A stretch of 64,000 nt of DNA from an uncultured Mycoplasmatota bacterium (GCA_900553395.1 USDJ01000004.1:1-64000), one strand, 5' to 3'; positions 16,853 to 26,400 are shown, counted from the first letter of the stretch. Notes: generated by a model from the sequence alone, not told the origin. Program-made: numbers and translations.

Positions 16853-18896
16853 TACAATCCTTCTTTCTAAATAAAACTACATACTCTATTCCTAAGCTTA
16901 AAATTGCTATAAATATATATTCTATCTTACTATAAATACCTCTTTTTTCATAATTACTTATCTCAAACAATAAATCTCCAGATTCCTCTTTATCATTAAT
17001 CACAAGTTTTCCTTCAGGATAAAAATCAAACGATGGTTTATTAGAAGTATATACATCTATCTTTGCAGATGAAGACGTAGATAGTTTAATATAATAAATA
17101 CCTTTGCCATACTGCTTGTCTAAATTAACTATGATGTATCCATCGCTTTTTACTTTGTTTGAATCAATTAGTACATTATATAAACTTTTTTTAGAATTAT
17201 CTAGTAACTCTAGGTTTAAATTATTATCTTTTAGTATATCAGGATTATCTATCCTAATCTTAATACAATTAAAATTACTATTAAGCTTTAATGATTGATA
17301 TATAACATTTTCTTTATCTAAAGTAACATACTTGATTTTTTCAGTTATATCTTTAGCTACTATATTTTTTCTAATATTATTTTCAGTATATTTATTAAAA
17401 TAAAATATAAATAATATAAGTGTAAAAGTAAGAATTATATACTTAAAATACTTATGTGCCTTAATCTTATTAAAATCAAAGTTAAATATAGAAAATGAAT
17501 AACTGCTTAACACTATTAACCAAGGTAGAAAAGAAAGACCATATCTTGGGCATACTTCCCAAATTAGATAGAAAAGAATTGCGCCAAAAATTGCGATTGC
17601 TACAAAGGATTTTTCATTATTTTTTAATATTTGAATTAAAGAGGTTATACTCAAAAATAATATACATATTTTAGAAAATTGCAGTAAATAATTTATAACA
17701 ATATTTTTATCTTCTACTAAGTATCTATAAGATATATTATAATCTTTTACTAAATCTAAATATTTTTGATAGCTATAATCTCCCTTGCCCCAAACAGTCA
17801 CAAGCTTACTAGTTAAATGTTTAGTCATCCCAATAATACCCATTTTATTTATTCTACTTTTTAATTTAGCTATATTTAATTCTTTTCGCTCTTCTACGTT
17901 AGAAGCACTAAAACTATATTTATAATCATCCTTTGAATAAAAGCCATGATTATCTTCATTAAATCCCATCATTATCCAGTGTGTTATTGGAAACTCTTGA
18001 TCTTTATTTATATCTTTAAAAAAACTATTTTCAAATTTGTTTATTAAAGTAAGCATAAATACCATACTTATAACTATAGGAAGTATTTTTTTTAACATAG
18101 TCTTAAATTTTTTAGTAATAACTATATATATAAAATATGCAATAACAATAAATATACAGACTGCTCTAATTTTATAACCAGTAGCAGCCAATATTCCTAT
18201 TAATACTCCATATATCACATTAATATTTATCTTGTCATTATCTTTATATTTAACCATTAAATATATTATTATAGATGCAAAAGGTAACATTAATATATCT
18301 GTGTAATAATAAGATACATATAAATAAAATATAGGAGAAAATACTGTTATAAATAAACATAATAGTCCTCTATCTATATCAAACATTTCTTTTACTGCTT
18401 TATAAATGAATATAGTCATAACAGTTATGCTAAGGCAACTCAAAATACCAAATATTAATTCATTATTTATATTTATTTTTTGAATATTATATAAAAGCAT
18501 AAGTATAAATCTATTGTTTGGATATACGGAAAAATAAGTATTATTAATAATTTTTCCAGTATTATTTAAACTATTTATTTCAGTTAGTATGTGAACAAGA
18601 TCAACCTTGGGAATACTTTTTATCATACAAAAGCTTATCAATAATAATACAAATTGTATAATAAGAAGAAGTATAGCTATAATTTTTTTTGCTTTAGTAT
18701 TAAGTTTAACTACTAAGTTATATATTTTATATAAAATGCCGAAGTATATAACAGCACCAATAATAAGTATTATAGGGTTCAAATAATTATTACTACGATT
18801 TACATAGAAAAATGTAGCACCCACAAGAGATATCCCCAAACATATTATATTCAAAATTAATATGGCCTTATAACATACATCTATAATCTTTTTCAC
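16842..18896 (-). CDS. GT-C integral membrane glycosyltransferase
   Basis: 684 aa. About 11 transmembrane helices in the first 500 residues, then a ~160-residue beta-rich outer domain and a final helix near residues 655-675. This resembles PMT/YfhO-like GT-C enzymes, which use polyprenyl-phosphate sugars outside the cell. An acidic stretch in the first outer loop (VDLVHILTEINS near 95-106) may hold the catalytic acid. Flanked by GtrA- and GtrB-like genes with overlaps on both sides, so it is likely the transferase of that pathway. Acceptor unknown. Confidence 0.75.
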   Translation of the reverse strand: MKKIIDVCYKAILILNIICLGISLVGATFFYVNRSNNYLNPIILIIGAVIYFGILYKIYNLVVKLNTKAKKIIAILLLIIQFVLLLISFCMIKSIPKVDLVHILTEINSLNNTGKIINNTYFSVYPNNRFILMLLYNIQKININNELIFGILSCLSITVMTIFIYKAVKEMFDIDRGLLCLFITVFSPIFYLYVSYYYTDILMLPFASIIIYLMVKYKDNDKININVIYGVLIGILAATGYKIRAVCIFIVIAYFIYIVITKKFKTMLKKILPIVISMVFMLTLINKFENSFFKDINKDQEFPITHWIMMGFNEDNHGFYSKDDYKYSFSASNVEERKELNIAKLKSRINKMGIIGMTKHLTSKLVTVWGKGDYSYQKYLDLVKDYNISYRYLVEDKNIVINYLLQFSKICILFLSITSLIQILKNNEKSFVAIAIFGAILFYLIWEVCPRYGLSFLPWLIVLSSYSFSIFNFDFNKIKAHKYFKYIILTFTLILFIFYFNKYTENNIRKNIVAKDITEKIKYVTLDKENVIYQSLKLNSNFNCIKIRIDNPDILKDNNLNLELLDNSKKSLYNVLIDSNKVKSDGYIIVNLDKQYGKGIYYIKLSTSSSAKIDVYTSNKPSFDFYPEGKLVINDKEESGDLLFEISNYEKRGIYSKIEYIFIAILSLGIEYVVLFRKKDCNEK

Positions 18897-19306
18897 TTTT
18901 TCCTCTTAAAAACAACTAGCTTACTTAATATATAATTACCTATAACTACTAATGCTTGGCTCACTAATTTAAATATTTTATCGTTACCCTTTAAAACAGT
19001 TACAAATATAAACATTATAAACATATCTAGCAAAAGAGTAATTATTCTAGCACTTGTAAATGTAATAAATTCTTTAACTTTATTTTCACTATTGCTTTTA
19101 AATACAAATCTTCTATTGGTAAAATATGCAAATAAAACTCCAGCACACCAAGATAAAATATTAGATATTTGTAACTGTAATGGGGATTTTGGATCAAGAA
19201 TAGTAAATACTAACCCATAATAAACTAATAAGCTCACTATTGTTGTTAAAACTCCAAAAAATAAATAATTTATAATTTCTTCATACTTATGATATAAATT
19301 TATCAT
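18893..19306 (-). CDS. GtrA-like membrane protein
   Basis: 137 aa with four transmembrane helices; the N-terminal INYLFFGVLTTIVSLLVYYGLV and the middle WCAGVLFAYFTNRRFVFKS are GtrA-family hallmarks. GtrA proteins are thought to move polyprenyl-phosphate sugar across the membrane. It opens the three-gene operon and overlaps the GT-C gene by 4 bp. Confidence 0.9.
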   Translation of the reverse strand: MINLYHKYEEIINYLFFGVLTTIVSLLVYYGLVFTILDPKSPLQLQISNILSWCAGVLFAYFTNRRFVFKSNSENKVKEFITFTSARIITLLLDMFIMFIFVTVLKGNDKIFKLVSQALVVIGNYILSKLVVFKRKK

Positions 19307-19441
19307 TAAACCCCTCCTACTTCATTGTAATATTTTATCACAAAAACAAATTTAGATAAATAAATATATAGAAATTTATATTTTTACACAGTCAAAATAG
19401 CTATTGTTTACATAAAATATACTAAATAATTAGGTGATATC

Positions 19442-19771
19442 ATGAAAATAAAATGTTTACTAAAAGAAAGTCTTAATATTAATAAATATTACATAAATAT
19501 ATATGACTTAAATAATAATCTAGTATATAAAGGATATAGCGAATATAATTGCTTTAATATAGATATTAAAAAAGGCATTTATAAAATAATTATCAAGAGT
19601 GAAAAAATATGCATATCAAGACACATATATGTAAATAGTTGCAATAGTATAATTAACTTTATATTTGATAATGGTAGATCTCGCAGTATTAATTTTAAAT
19701 TAACAGATAAAAATTATATAGGTTTACCTATTATGAAAGGAGAATTAATTTTATGTCAAAAGAGCACATAA
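19442..19771 (+). CDS. Beta-sandwich-type surface protein, part 1 (possible frameshifted fragment)
   Basis: 109 aa, beta-rich, starting after an AGGTGAT site. It ends with a motif KLTDKNYIGLPI-xx-GELIL that recurs at the end of the next gene and, more loosely, in its middle. The pattern resembles the start of a carboxypeptidase-regulatory-like repeat (D-x-x-G-x-PI-x-G/A). Its end overlaps the next gene by 19 bp in another frame. Adding one A in the run near 19758 would fuse the two into one ~286-aa protein with coherent repeats. No signal peptide. Probably a spore-surface component given the neighbours. Confidence 0.5.
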   Translation: MKIKCLLKESLNINKYYINIYDLNNNLVYKGYSEYNCFNIDIKKGIYKIIIKSEKICISRHIYVNSCNSIINFIFDNGRSRSINFKLTDKNYIGLPIMKGELILCQKST

Positions 19772-20301
19772 TCCCTATTACTAATGGTGTAGGAAGCAGA
19801 GAAATTATAGAAGGAAAATATGATGTAAAAGCTAATGTAATAGGATATGACAATGATTCCTTAATTCCTATTGAACAAGAAATAACAGAAGGAATAAATG
19901 AATATAATTTTACAATTGCTGCTACAGGTACTCTTATTTTACACGTATCAGATGATGGTACTAGTATAGGAATACCTATTATAGGTGCTAAATTTTATAG
20001 AACAGATAATAGTGGAAAAACTTATGGTAATGAAATCATAACAGATAGTCAAGGCAATGCAACACTTAATTATGTGCCATTTTCTACTACAGGTACACCA
20101 CCCAATGTTTACTTTAAACAAGTAACTTCTGATGGTGAACATACATTTGATAGTTCAGTTAAACAAGTAAAATTAGATATTGAAACTAAAACTATTGAAA
20201 TTAAAAATGAATCTGCTACTTTAAGAACAATTAAATTAACGGATGAATCATATGAAGGTCTACCTATAGAAGATGGCAACATAATATTTACTGAGCAATA
20301 A
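19753..20301 (+). CDS. Beta-repeat surface protein, part 2
   Basis: 182 aa. Two carboxypeptidase-regulatory-like segments: SDDGTSIGIPIIGAKFY near residues 70-86 and KLTDESYEGLPI near the C-terminus. The N-terminal region (REIIEGKYDVKANVIGY) looks like the second half of such a domain, whose first half ends the preceding gene. The in-frame ATG has an AAGGAG site 10 nt upstream, but that site also encodes Lys-Gly-Glu of the previous gene. It is 16 bp upstream of the collagen-like gene, so the set is one operon. Confidence 0.55.
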   Translation: MSKEHIIPITNGVGSREIIEGKYDVKANVIGYDNDSLIPIEQEITEGINEYNFTIAATGTLILHVSDDGTSIGIPIIGAKFYRTDNSGKTYGNEIITDSQGNATLNYVPFSTTGTPPNVYFKQVTSDGEHTFDSSVKQVKLDIETKTIEIKNESATLRTIKLTDESYEGLPIEDGNIIFTEQ

Positions 20302-20317
20302 ATAGAAAGGATATTTT

Positions 20318-21145
20318 ATGAATTTTGAAGAAAAGATAAACAACATCAAAAAAAATCAACTTATAAGAAGAAAAGCTTTTGAAGCTGGAATATATCCATT
20401 AGTAGGTCCTACCGGACCTAAGGGTGATAGTTTAAAAATAACTGGAACTTATGATTCATATGAAGAATTAATAAATCTTCATCCAAGCGGTAGTAATGGA
20501 GATTGTTATATTATAAATGGCGATTTATATGCTTGGTCAAATGATACTAACACTTGGCATAATTCTGGTAATATTAAAGGGCCGAAAGGTAATCAAGGTG
20601 AACAAGGAATTCAGGGAATAGAAGGAAAAATAGGTCCTACTGGGCCGAAAGGTGATACTGGAATTCAAGGGATAAAAGGTGAAAAAGGTGATGCAGGCCC
20701 TACTGGGCCAAGAGGCGCTGCTAGTCCAACTGGATATGATGCTATAGCTTTCGCAAGCTATCTCGATACTAAAAAGGCGGGGGTTGCTCAAATCGGAAAT
20801 ACAAGAGTTATTCCGGGAAACAGTTCCTATCTAACAATAGTCAATGGTACGGATATACAAGTTAAAAGAACTAGTGTGTGTGAAATAGTATTGTGTGGAA
20901 GAATTTCTGGAGTTACACAAAATACAGGCGCATCATTTTCGCTAATAAATACTGATACAAATTCCGTAATTAGTGATTTATCATTTGTTCTAGAAGCTGG
21001 AAATACACCTGATATGGATTTTTCTGAAATGACAGTAGTGGATATTATAGGTCCCGCTACTCTTCAACTTAAAACAACCGTAAATGGAAGTGACGAAATT
21101 AGTTTCACAGAAATGAACATACTAATAAAGCGCTATACAATATAA
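20318..21145 (+). CDS. Collagen-like repeat protein (BclA-type)
   Basis: 275 aa. A basic N-terminal stretch is followed by GPTGPKGDS at residues about 30-38, then a ~45-residue insert with aromatic SYEELINLHPSGSNGDCYIINGDLYAWSNDTNTW (a CBM-like segment often seen in phage/spore fibres). A Gly-X-Y stretch follows from about 87 to 135 (many GPT/GPK/GIQ triplets), then a ~135-residue C-terminal beta domain like the TNF/C1q-type heads of BclA proteins. It should trimerise into a collagen stalk with globular tips. No signal peptide, as usual for spore-surface proteins made in the mother cell. Confidence 0.8.
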   Translation: MNFEEKINNIKKNQLIRRKAFEAGIYPLVGPTGPKGDSLKITGTYDSYEELINLHPSGSNGDCYIINGDLYAWSNDTNTWHNSGNIKGPKGNQGEQGIQGIEGKIGPTGPKGDTGIQGIKGEKGDAGPTGPRGAASPTGYDAIAFASYLDTKKAGVAQIGNTRVIPGNSSYLTIVNGTDIQVKRTSVCEIVLCGRISGVTQNTGASFSLINTDTNSVISDLSFVLEAGNTPDMDFSEMTVVDIIGPATLQLKTTVNGSDEISFTEMNILIKRYTI

Positions 21146-21162
21146 ACTTAATATTATTATAT

Positions 21163-21196
21163 AAAAAGTTTTCAATTTTTACATTGAAAACTTTTT
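21163..21196. terminator. Bidirectional terminator between two collagen-like genes
   Basis: AAAAAGTTTTCAAT/ATTGAAAACTTTTT long stem with A and T tails on both sides, serving both convergent genes. Confidence 0.8.
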
Positions 21197-21201
21197 ATTG
21201 T

Positions 21202-21843
21202 TTATCCTAAATATGTTATCACTAGTGTAACAAGTGGATTACTAAAATAAGATTTTGATGCAATATCTTTTATACTTGGTGTATTTAAATATATTGTGGA
21301 CTTGCCTAAGTTTACAAGTTCATATAAAGCGCTTGTATCAAGTACAGTAATTATACCACTCGCACTCACCTCGATTGCTTCTCCATTAAATACCCATTCA
21401 CCTGTTCCAACATAAACATTATCGGTATCTATTTGCCTAAACCCTACTGACACGATATCTGTTGTAGGATCAAAATCTATACTATTAACTAACGGGTATG
21501 CTGATACTTTAAAATCTATTTTATAATGTCCTGCTTGATTAAACTTTATTGTTTCTTCAGATGTATCTAAAGTTATCAAGTTGGTAGGATCAAGCTCCAT
21601 TCTATCGATTGGAAGCCTTACAAGTGAAGCTACTGGAATTCCATCAGCACTCGTGTCATCATTATAAGTTACCATATATGCTGAACGAATTAGATAACTG
21701 CCCATAGGTCCTGCCGGACCAGTTGGGCCCGTTGGCCCTATTTCACCTCTAGGTCCTGTTGGACCCATTGGGCCGGAAACACATTTAGGTTTACATTTTT
21801 GATCTTGTTCTATTTTTTTTAAAATTTTATTATAATCTATCAA
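21202..21843 (-). CDS. Collagen-like repeat protein with globular C-terminal domain
   Basis: 213 aa. Starts at a TTG 6 nt after AGGAGG. N-terminal lysine-rich helix with a CKPKC pair (residues 17-21), then a short collagen run of about nine Gly-X-Y triplets (GPMGPTGPRG..., residues about 24-49) and a ~160-residue beta domain similar in type to the BclA C-terminal head. The collagen region is much shorter than in the convergent plus-strand protein. Likely a second hair or coat filament protein of the spore. No secretion signal. Confidence 0.8.
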   Translation of the reverse strand: MIDYNKILKKIEQDQKCKPKCVSGPMGPTGPRGEIGPTGPTGPAGPMGSYLIRSAYMVTYNDDTSADGIPVASLVRLPIDRMELDPTNLITLDTSEETIKFNQAGHYKIDFKVSAYPLVNSIDFDPTTDIVSVGFRQIDTDNVYVGTGEWVFNGEAIEVSASGIITVLDTSALYELVNLGKSTIYLNTPSIKDIASKSYFSNPLVTLVITYLG

Positions 21844-21908
21844 AATATACCTCCTATAAATAATATATGATAATTTTATATTTTAATAAATTATTTTAAT
21901 CTATATAA

Positions 21909-22223
21909 TTATTTATTTAAGCTACTAAATTCTTCACTTAAAGTTTGATACTTAGAGTTTACTTTAACGCTTGGCGCTTCTTCTAAAACATACCAACCTT
22001 TTCTAAACATTAATTCATAAACCTCTCTTTGCATATCTATATAATTTTCAAACATGTCTTTGTATTGTTTAAATAAAAATTCATTACTCGCTTCTGTTAG
22101 GGCTACTACATAGTTTTTACTCATTTCTTTTAAAGTACTAAGTAAAGAATTACTATAATCTTTATCGTTTAATTCTTTACCATCTTTTACTTCTACTTTA
22201 GGATTCTTTATCTCATTATTCAT
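21909..22223 (-). CDS. CotF-like spore coat protein
   Basis: 104 aa. Helical protein ending RKGWYVLEEAPSVKVNSKY, the C-terminal signature of CotF-type coat proteins, which carry a GW-hydrophobic-EEA motif. Overlaps the upstream coat gene by 8 bp and has a GGAGGG site. Located between the collagen-like genes and an ABC transporter. Family assignment rests on this motif and size. Confidence 0.65.
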   Translation of the reverse strand: MNNEIKNPKVEVKDGKELNDKDYSNSLLSTLKEMSKNYVVALTEASNEFLFKQYKDMFENYIDMQREVYELMFRKGWYVLEEAPSVKVNSKYQTLSEEFSSLNK

Positions 22224-22443
22224 TTTGCCCTCCGTTTTCTAAAATGCTCAAACATTGAATCATAAAATCATAAAACATATTACTTGATCTTTGTAATACA
22301 TCTTTAATTTCTTCATCGTTTACATTAGATATTGCATTAAAACTAGATTTATAAGCTCCATAATTCCAATTAAACATATCACTTAAATAATCTAAATCTT
22401 TACCACTTATAATTTTTGGAACAACTTCATATTGTTCATTCAT
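22216..22443 (-). CDS. Small CotF-family-associated coat protein
   Basis: 75 aa. Starts MNEQYEVVPKIISGKDLDYLSDMFNWNYGAYK, a pattern of small clostridial/bacillar coat proteins encoded just before CotF homologues. Mostly helical and acidic. RBS GGAGGG. Probably forms a pair with the following CotF-like protein. Confidence 0.6.
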   Translation of the reverse strand: MNEQYEVVPKIISGKDLDYLSDMFNWNYGAYKSSFNAISNVNDEEIKDVLQRSSNMFYDFMIQCLSILENGGQNE

Positions 22444-22492
22444 TTTATCCCTCCCATATTATATTGGTAAGATTAAATTATTTTTATACCGA

Positions 22493-24829
22493 TTATTCAT
22501 TACCTTTTAAACTAGTAACCATATCAATCTTATCTATTTTAGAACTTATGAATTTTGAGACAAAATAAGATACGACAAATGTTCCTATACACGCAATTAT
22601 ATATGTAGTAAAGTTAATATGAACACTAAAATCAAAATTATCATCTAGACAAGCTTTAAATAACCAAGAAGTTAAGAAATAACCAGATGGCATACCAGCT
22701 AAAATAGATAAAATGGTAATCCATTCATTTTGTTCAATAAATATTTTTTTAATTTTAGAATTATCAAATCCTAAAACTTTTAAAGTAGCAAATTGGTATT
22801 TCTTTTCACTATAAGATAATATCCCCATATTATAAATTATAATTGCACCTAATATGATTGCAAAAAATATAATTAAAATTATCATGCTTCGCATCATTGA
22901 TAACATAGACTGTATACTTTGTTTTAATGAATCTTTGTCTTGTACAAGCTCAACACCTACTATATCTTTTATATTTTTTAAATCATAATTAGTATATAAT
23001 GAATCAGGCATATATTTAAGCCCTAAACTTTCCATATAGCTTCTAGTCATCGTTAAATTCTGATTTTGCGGATCTCTATTAAATCCAACAATCTTAGATT
23101 CATAATAGTCTTGACTACCATATATTCGCCACTTTATAGTATCTCCTATTTTATATCCATTATTACTTGCAAATTTATATGTAACATAAACGCCATCATT
23201 GCTATCTAAAGTAATATTTTTATAATTCTTATCTTGAAATCTAATTAATTTTTTAGTATCAGCTACAAATGCAGTATTTGATATCCTAGTATCATCTTCA
23301 ATTATTTCTATACCTAAAGTTTGACTTGTAGAATTTCCATATTTTTCTTCTAGTAAATTTAAATTATCTGCGCTAATATCACTCTTTATAGTTAACTTAT
23401 AATCAAAATTATATATTTTGCCGAATTGTAATTCAATAAAATAATTCATACTATTTAGCATTCCAAATGCACAAACAATTAAGGTACAACACCCAACAAT
23501 TCCAACTACACCTGTTAATGTTCTAAACTTATTTCTAATTACATCTCTTAAATTCCATTTACTAGAAAATCTTAAGTTTTTAAATATGCCTTTAGTAGTA
23601 ATATTTAAACTACCATTTTTTACTTTTGGCATTTCTTGTCTTAAAGATTCTGCTGGGCTTAATTTTAACGACTTTCTACAAGTTAGATAAGTAACAAGAG
23701 AAACTGCAACTACTACTAGACCTGATACAATATAATTTTTAAAATTTACAATTGGCACTCCATTAGGAACTTCAAAGAAAGACATTTCAAGATTTATAAA
23801 TATACTACCAATAAAATATCTACCTAAAATAATTCCAAATATTGCAGCTAAAAGCGAAATCCAAAATCCATAACCTACATAGTGTAAAACTATTTTGCGA
23901 TCTTTAAATCCTAATGATTTAAGTGTACCTATCTCTTCCTTTTGTCTTTTTATAACTCTAGTCATTGTTGTTACGACTGATAAGAGTGCTATAAAAAGGA
24001 ACAATCCAGAAAATATTCCAACATATGATGCACCTTCATCTATTTCACCTTGATACATCGTATATGATTCAGTATCTTCTATTTTAATAACAGCCTTAGC
24101 GCTAGATATATTATCTTCTATATCATTTTTTACACTAGCTACATTATTTTTACTATCTACATCTACCATAACATAATTATAAGGAATATAGTTTATGTAA
24201 GAATCACTTTCAGATACATTAAATTTACTTCTAATGTATTCTTCTGGAATCTCTTTATATGAAAGATAAATAAATCCAAATGATGACCTATCAGGTACTA
24301 ATTGAGAAGAATCTTTAGTATCATAAATATGGTCTGGAACATTAATTAATCCAAGAATCTCCTCTTCAATAATAAATGTATCATACTTTATTTTTAATTT
24401 ATCACCTACATTTAAATTATTTTCTAAAGCATAAAAATTATCTACCCAAACACCTTTTTTATCCGGATCGAATTCTTCACCTTTAACAACATAAAATTTA
24501 GAAATATCATTACTTTCAATAAAACTAATCAAATACGTTCTGTCTAAATCTGAAGCATCCAGTCCAGTTAACACTAGTTTTCTCTCTGCATTTTTTATAT
24601 GCTTTAATGACTTTATTTTATTTAAATCATCCCTTGTAAATCCAGCACCTGCTATATTCAAATCTTGCAAATTATTTTCACTATAAAATTTATCTGCTGC
24701 ATTTGTCATTCCATCCATATATGATTCTATACCGACATATACCATAACACCTATTAAAATCATTAAAAATATAGTTATGAATTGAGATTTATTTTGCAAT
24801 ATGTCCCTTAACATTTTTCTTTTTAGCAT
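22493..24829 (-). CDS. FtsX/MacB-type ABC transporter permease
   Basis: 778 aa from the ATG at 24829, one base after the ATPase stop. Ten-helix, duplicated FtsX layout: N-terminal helix near residue 20, outer domain, three helices (about 262-385), short linker, helix near 430, second outer domain, then three helices from about 645. LKSLGFKDRKI and LKVLGFDNSKI are the paired cytoplasmic FtsX loops. With the adjacent LolD-type ATPase it forms a mechanotransmission-type exporter or peptide-resistance pump. Divergent TetR control suggests induction by a toxic compound. Confidence 0.9.
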   Translation of the reverse strand: MLKRKMLRDILQNKSQFITIFLMILIGVMVYVGIESYMDGMTNAADKFYSENNLQDLNIAGAGFTRDDLNKIKSLKHIKNAERKLVLTGLDASDLDRTYLISFIESNDISKFYVVKGEEFDPDKKGVWVDNFYALENNLNVGDKLKIKYDTFIIEEEILGLINVPDHIYDTKDSSQLVPDRSSFGFIYLSYKEIPEEYIRSKFNVSESDSYINYIPYNYVMVDVDSKNNVASVKNDIEDNISSAKAVIKIEDTESYTMYQGEIDEGASYVGIFSGLFLFIALLSVVTTMTRVIKRQKEEIGTLKSLGFKDRKIVLHYVGYGFWISLLAAIFGIILGRYFIGSIFINLEMSFFEVPNGVPIVNFKNYIVSGLVVVAVSLVTYLTCRKSLKLSPAESLRQEMPKVKNGSLNITTKGIFKNLRFSSKWNLRDVIRNKFRTLTGVVGIVGCCTLIVCAFGMLNSMNYFIELQFGKIYNFDYKLTIKSDISADNLNLLEEKYGNSTSQTLGIEIIEDDTRISNTAFVADTKKLIRFQDKNYKNITLDSNDGVYVTYKFASNNGYKIGDTIKWRIYGSQDYYESKIVGFNRDPQNQNLTMTRSYMESLGLKYMPDSLYTNYDLKNIKDIVGVELVQDKDSLKQSIQSMLSMMRSMIILIIFFAIILGAIIIYNMGILSYSEKKYQFATLKVLGFDNSKIKKIFIEQNEWITILSILAGMPSGYFLTSWLFKACLDDNFDFSVHINFTTYIIACIGTFVVSYFVSKFISSKIDKIDMVTSLKGNE

Positions 24830-24830
24830 A

Positions 24831-25541
24831 TTACCACTCAACCTCATCTATTGTTTTAGGATTTTCATTTACTTCATTGCTCTCAACCTTACCATTTTTT
24901 AGCCTTATTACCCTATCTGCTATTAGAGCGATTAATGAATTATGAGTAACAACTACTACTGTGTTCTGCCCGTTATTGGCATCACACTGATTCTTTAATA
25001 ATCTAAGTACTTCTTTTCCTGTTTTTGAATCAAGAGCTCCTGTTGGCTCATCACATAAAAGTAAAAGTGGATTTTTAGCTACTGCACGAGCTATAGAAAC
25101 TCTCTGTTGTTCACCACCAGATAATTGATTTGGAAATTTATTTATATGATTCTCAAGACCTACACTCTTTAATACTTCTTTAGCGCTATTTGCATTTTTT
25201 ACTATATCATTTACAATTTGTACATTTTCAAGAACTGTAAGGGTTGGTAATATATTATAAAATTGAAATATAAATCCAACATTATTTGCTCTATACTTTG
25301 TAAGAAGTTTATCATTATAATCAGAAATCACTTCGTTACCCACCTTAATTTTACCACTGGTTACTTTATCCATTCCACCAAGTAAATTTAAAAGGGTAGA
25401 TTTTCCAGCACCACTAGGTCCCAATATAACTACAAATTCTCCTTTATTGATATTAAAGCTAACTCCGTCCAAGGCATTAAACTTTTTCTCACCCATATAG
25501 TAAGTTTTCTTTACGTTTTTAAAACTAATTAATTCTTCCAT
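24831..25541 (-). CDS. LolD/MacB-type ABC ATPase
   Basis: 236 aa. Walker [10 protein letters not shown] at residues 41-49, signature [14 protein letters not shown], Walker [13 protein letters not shown], and H-loop VVTHN. The DEPTGALDS stretch is diagnostic of the LolD/MacB/FtsE group that pairs with FtsX-like permeases such as the one downstream. It is first in the operon, behind a consensus promoter that contains a TetR-type operator. Confidence 0.93.
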   Translation of the reverse strand: MEELISFKNVKKTYYMGEKKFNALDGVSFNINKGEFVVILGPSGAGKSTLLNLLGGMDKVTSGKIKVGNEVISDYNDKLLTKYRANNVGFIFQFYNILPTLTVLENVQIVNDIVKNANSAKEVLKSVGLENHINKFPNQLSGGEQQRVSIARAVAKNPLLLLCDEPTGALDSKTGKEVLRLLKNQCDANNGQNTVVVVTHNSLIALIADRVIRLKNGKVESNEVNENPKTIDEVEW

Positions 25542-25559
25542 AACTCATCTTCTTTCTAA

Positions 25560-25581
25560 AATGTGATATTTATTTCACATT
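25560..25581. promoter_or_regulatory. TetR operator 1 (ABC side)
   Basis: A 22-bp palindrome with arms AATGTGATA and TATTTCACATT-type bases. It lies just downstream of the minus-strand -10 box, over the predicted start of transcription, so binding should block it. Nearly identical to operator 2 in sequence and orientation. Confidence 0.75.
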
Positions 25582-25584
25582 ATA

Positions 25585-25613
25585 ATTATATACATTGCTC
25601 AGCTATTAGTCAA
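25585..25613 (-). promoter_or_regulatory. Promoter of the ABC efflux operon
   Basis: Minus strand TTGACT (25608-25613), 17-nt spacer, TATAAT (25585-25590). Very close to the SigA consensus. Confidence 0.75.
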
Positions 25614-25617
25614 CAAA

Positions 25618-25639
25618 AATATGATATTCTTATCACATT
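25618..25639. promoter_or_regulatory. TetR operator 2 (regulator side)
   Basis: A 22-bp palindrome sharing 18 of 22 positions with operator 1 (AATATGATA ... TATCACATT). It lies directly upstream of the -35 of the tetR promoter and 58 bp from operator 1. Confidence 0.7.
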
Positions 25640-25642
25640 TTA

Positions 25643-25671
25643 TTGAATTATTAATTTAAAAGTTGTATAAT
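25643..25671 (+). promoter_or_regulatory. Promoter of the tetR gene
   Basis: TTGAAT (25643-25648), 17-nt spacer, TATAAT (25666-25671). The start of transcription would lie only about 10 nt before the ATG. Confidence 0.65.
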
Positions 25672-25687
25672 TTTAGTGGTGAGAGTT

Positions 25688-26290
25688 ATGAGTGAAACAA
25701 GAATTCCAAGCCAAAAGCGTTCTATAAAAACAAGAAATAAAATAATAGAAAAAGGATTTATATTGATTTGCAAAAACGGATACTATAACACTAATACAAG
25801 TGATATAGCTAAATTTGCTAATGTATCTACTGGAATAATATATCAATATTTTAATGATAAAAAAGAGATATTTATAGAAGGAATTAAAAACTATTCTGAA
25901 GGTATAATGTTTCCAATATTAGACATATTAAAAAATAATAATTTAGATTTTGACAATCTAGAAAATCTTTTAGATAAATTACTCACTGTATTTATTAAAA
26001 CACATACATTATCAAAAAAAGAGCATGAGGAAATGATAGCTCTTTCACATATGGATGATGAAATACAAAAAATATTTAATAATAAAGAAATTGAAACTAC
26101 AAAAATTATTGCAGATGCATTATCAAGTCATGGATTTAGTTCAAAATGCTTATTTGAAAAAGTGCATATTATAATAGGAATAGTAGAAAACTATTGTCAC
26201 GAAGTAGTCTACCATAAACACGAGCTAATTAATTATGATATAATGAAGCAAGAAGTAATAAAAATAATAACCCAAATATTAAAAAAATGA
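25688..26290 (+). CDS. TetR-family repressor of the adjacent ABC pump
   Basis: 200 aa from the ATG at 25688 (MSETRIPSQ), preceded by GGTGAG; GTG codons at 25676/25679 would leave no leader. HTH at residues about 12-55 (KTRNKIIEKGFILICKNGYYNTNTSDIAKFANVSTGIIYQYF). Divergent from the LolD-MacB-type operon, with two matching palindromes between the two. It most likely represses both transcripts and is released by the pump substrate. Confidence 0.88.
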   Translation: MSETRIPSQKRSIKTRNKIIEKGFILICKNGYYNTNTSDIAKFANVSTGIIYQYFNDKKEIFIEGIKNYSEGIMFPILDILKNNNLDFDNLENLLDKLLTVFIKTHTLSKKEHEEMIALSHMDDEIQKIFNNKEIETTKIIADALSSHGFSSKCLFEKVHIIIGIVENYCHEVVYHKHELINYDIMKQEVIKIITQILKK

Positions 26291-26317
26291 AAGAAAAGGT
26301 ATTTCTTTCATTTTTTT
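26287..26317 (+). terminator. Terminator of tetR
   Basis: ATGAAAGAAA/TTTCTTTCAT stem followed by seven T; the stem includes the tetR stop codon. The 26318-26400 stretch holds no gene. Confidence 0.75.
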
Positions 26318-26400
26318 GTTAATCTATAAATACTAAACAATAGTTTTAGTTATAAGAGCAATAATCAAAAATCTCAAATATTAATATATAATATATTTTA

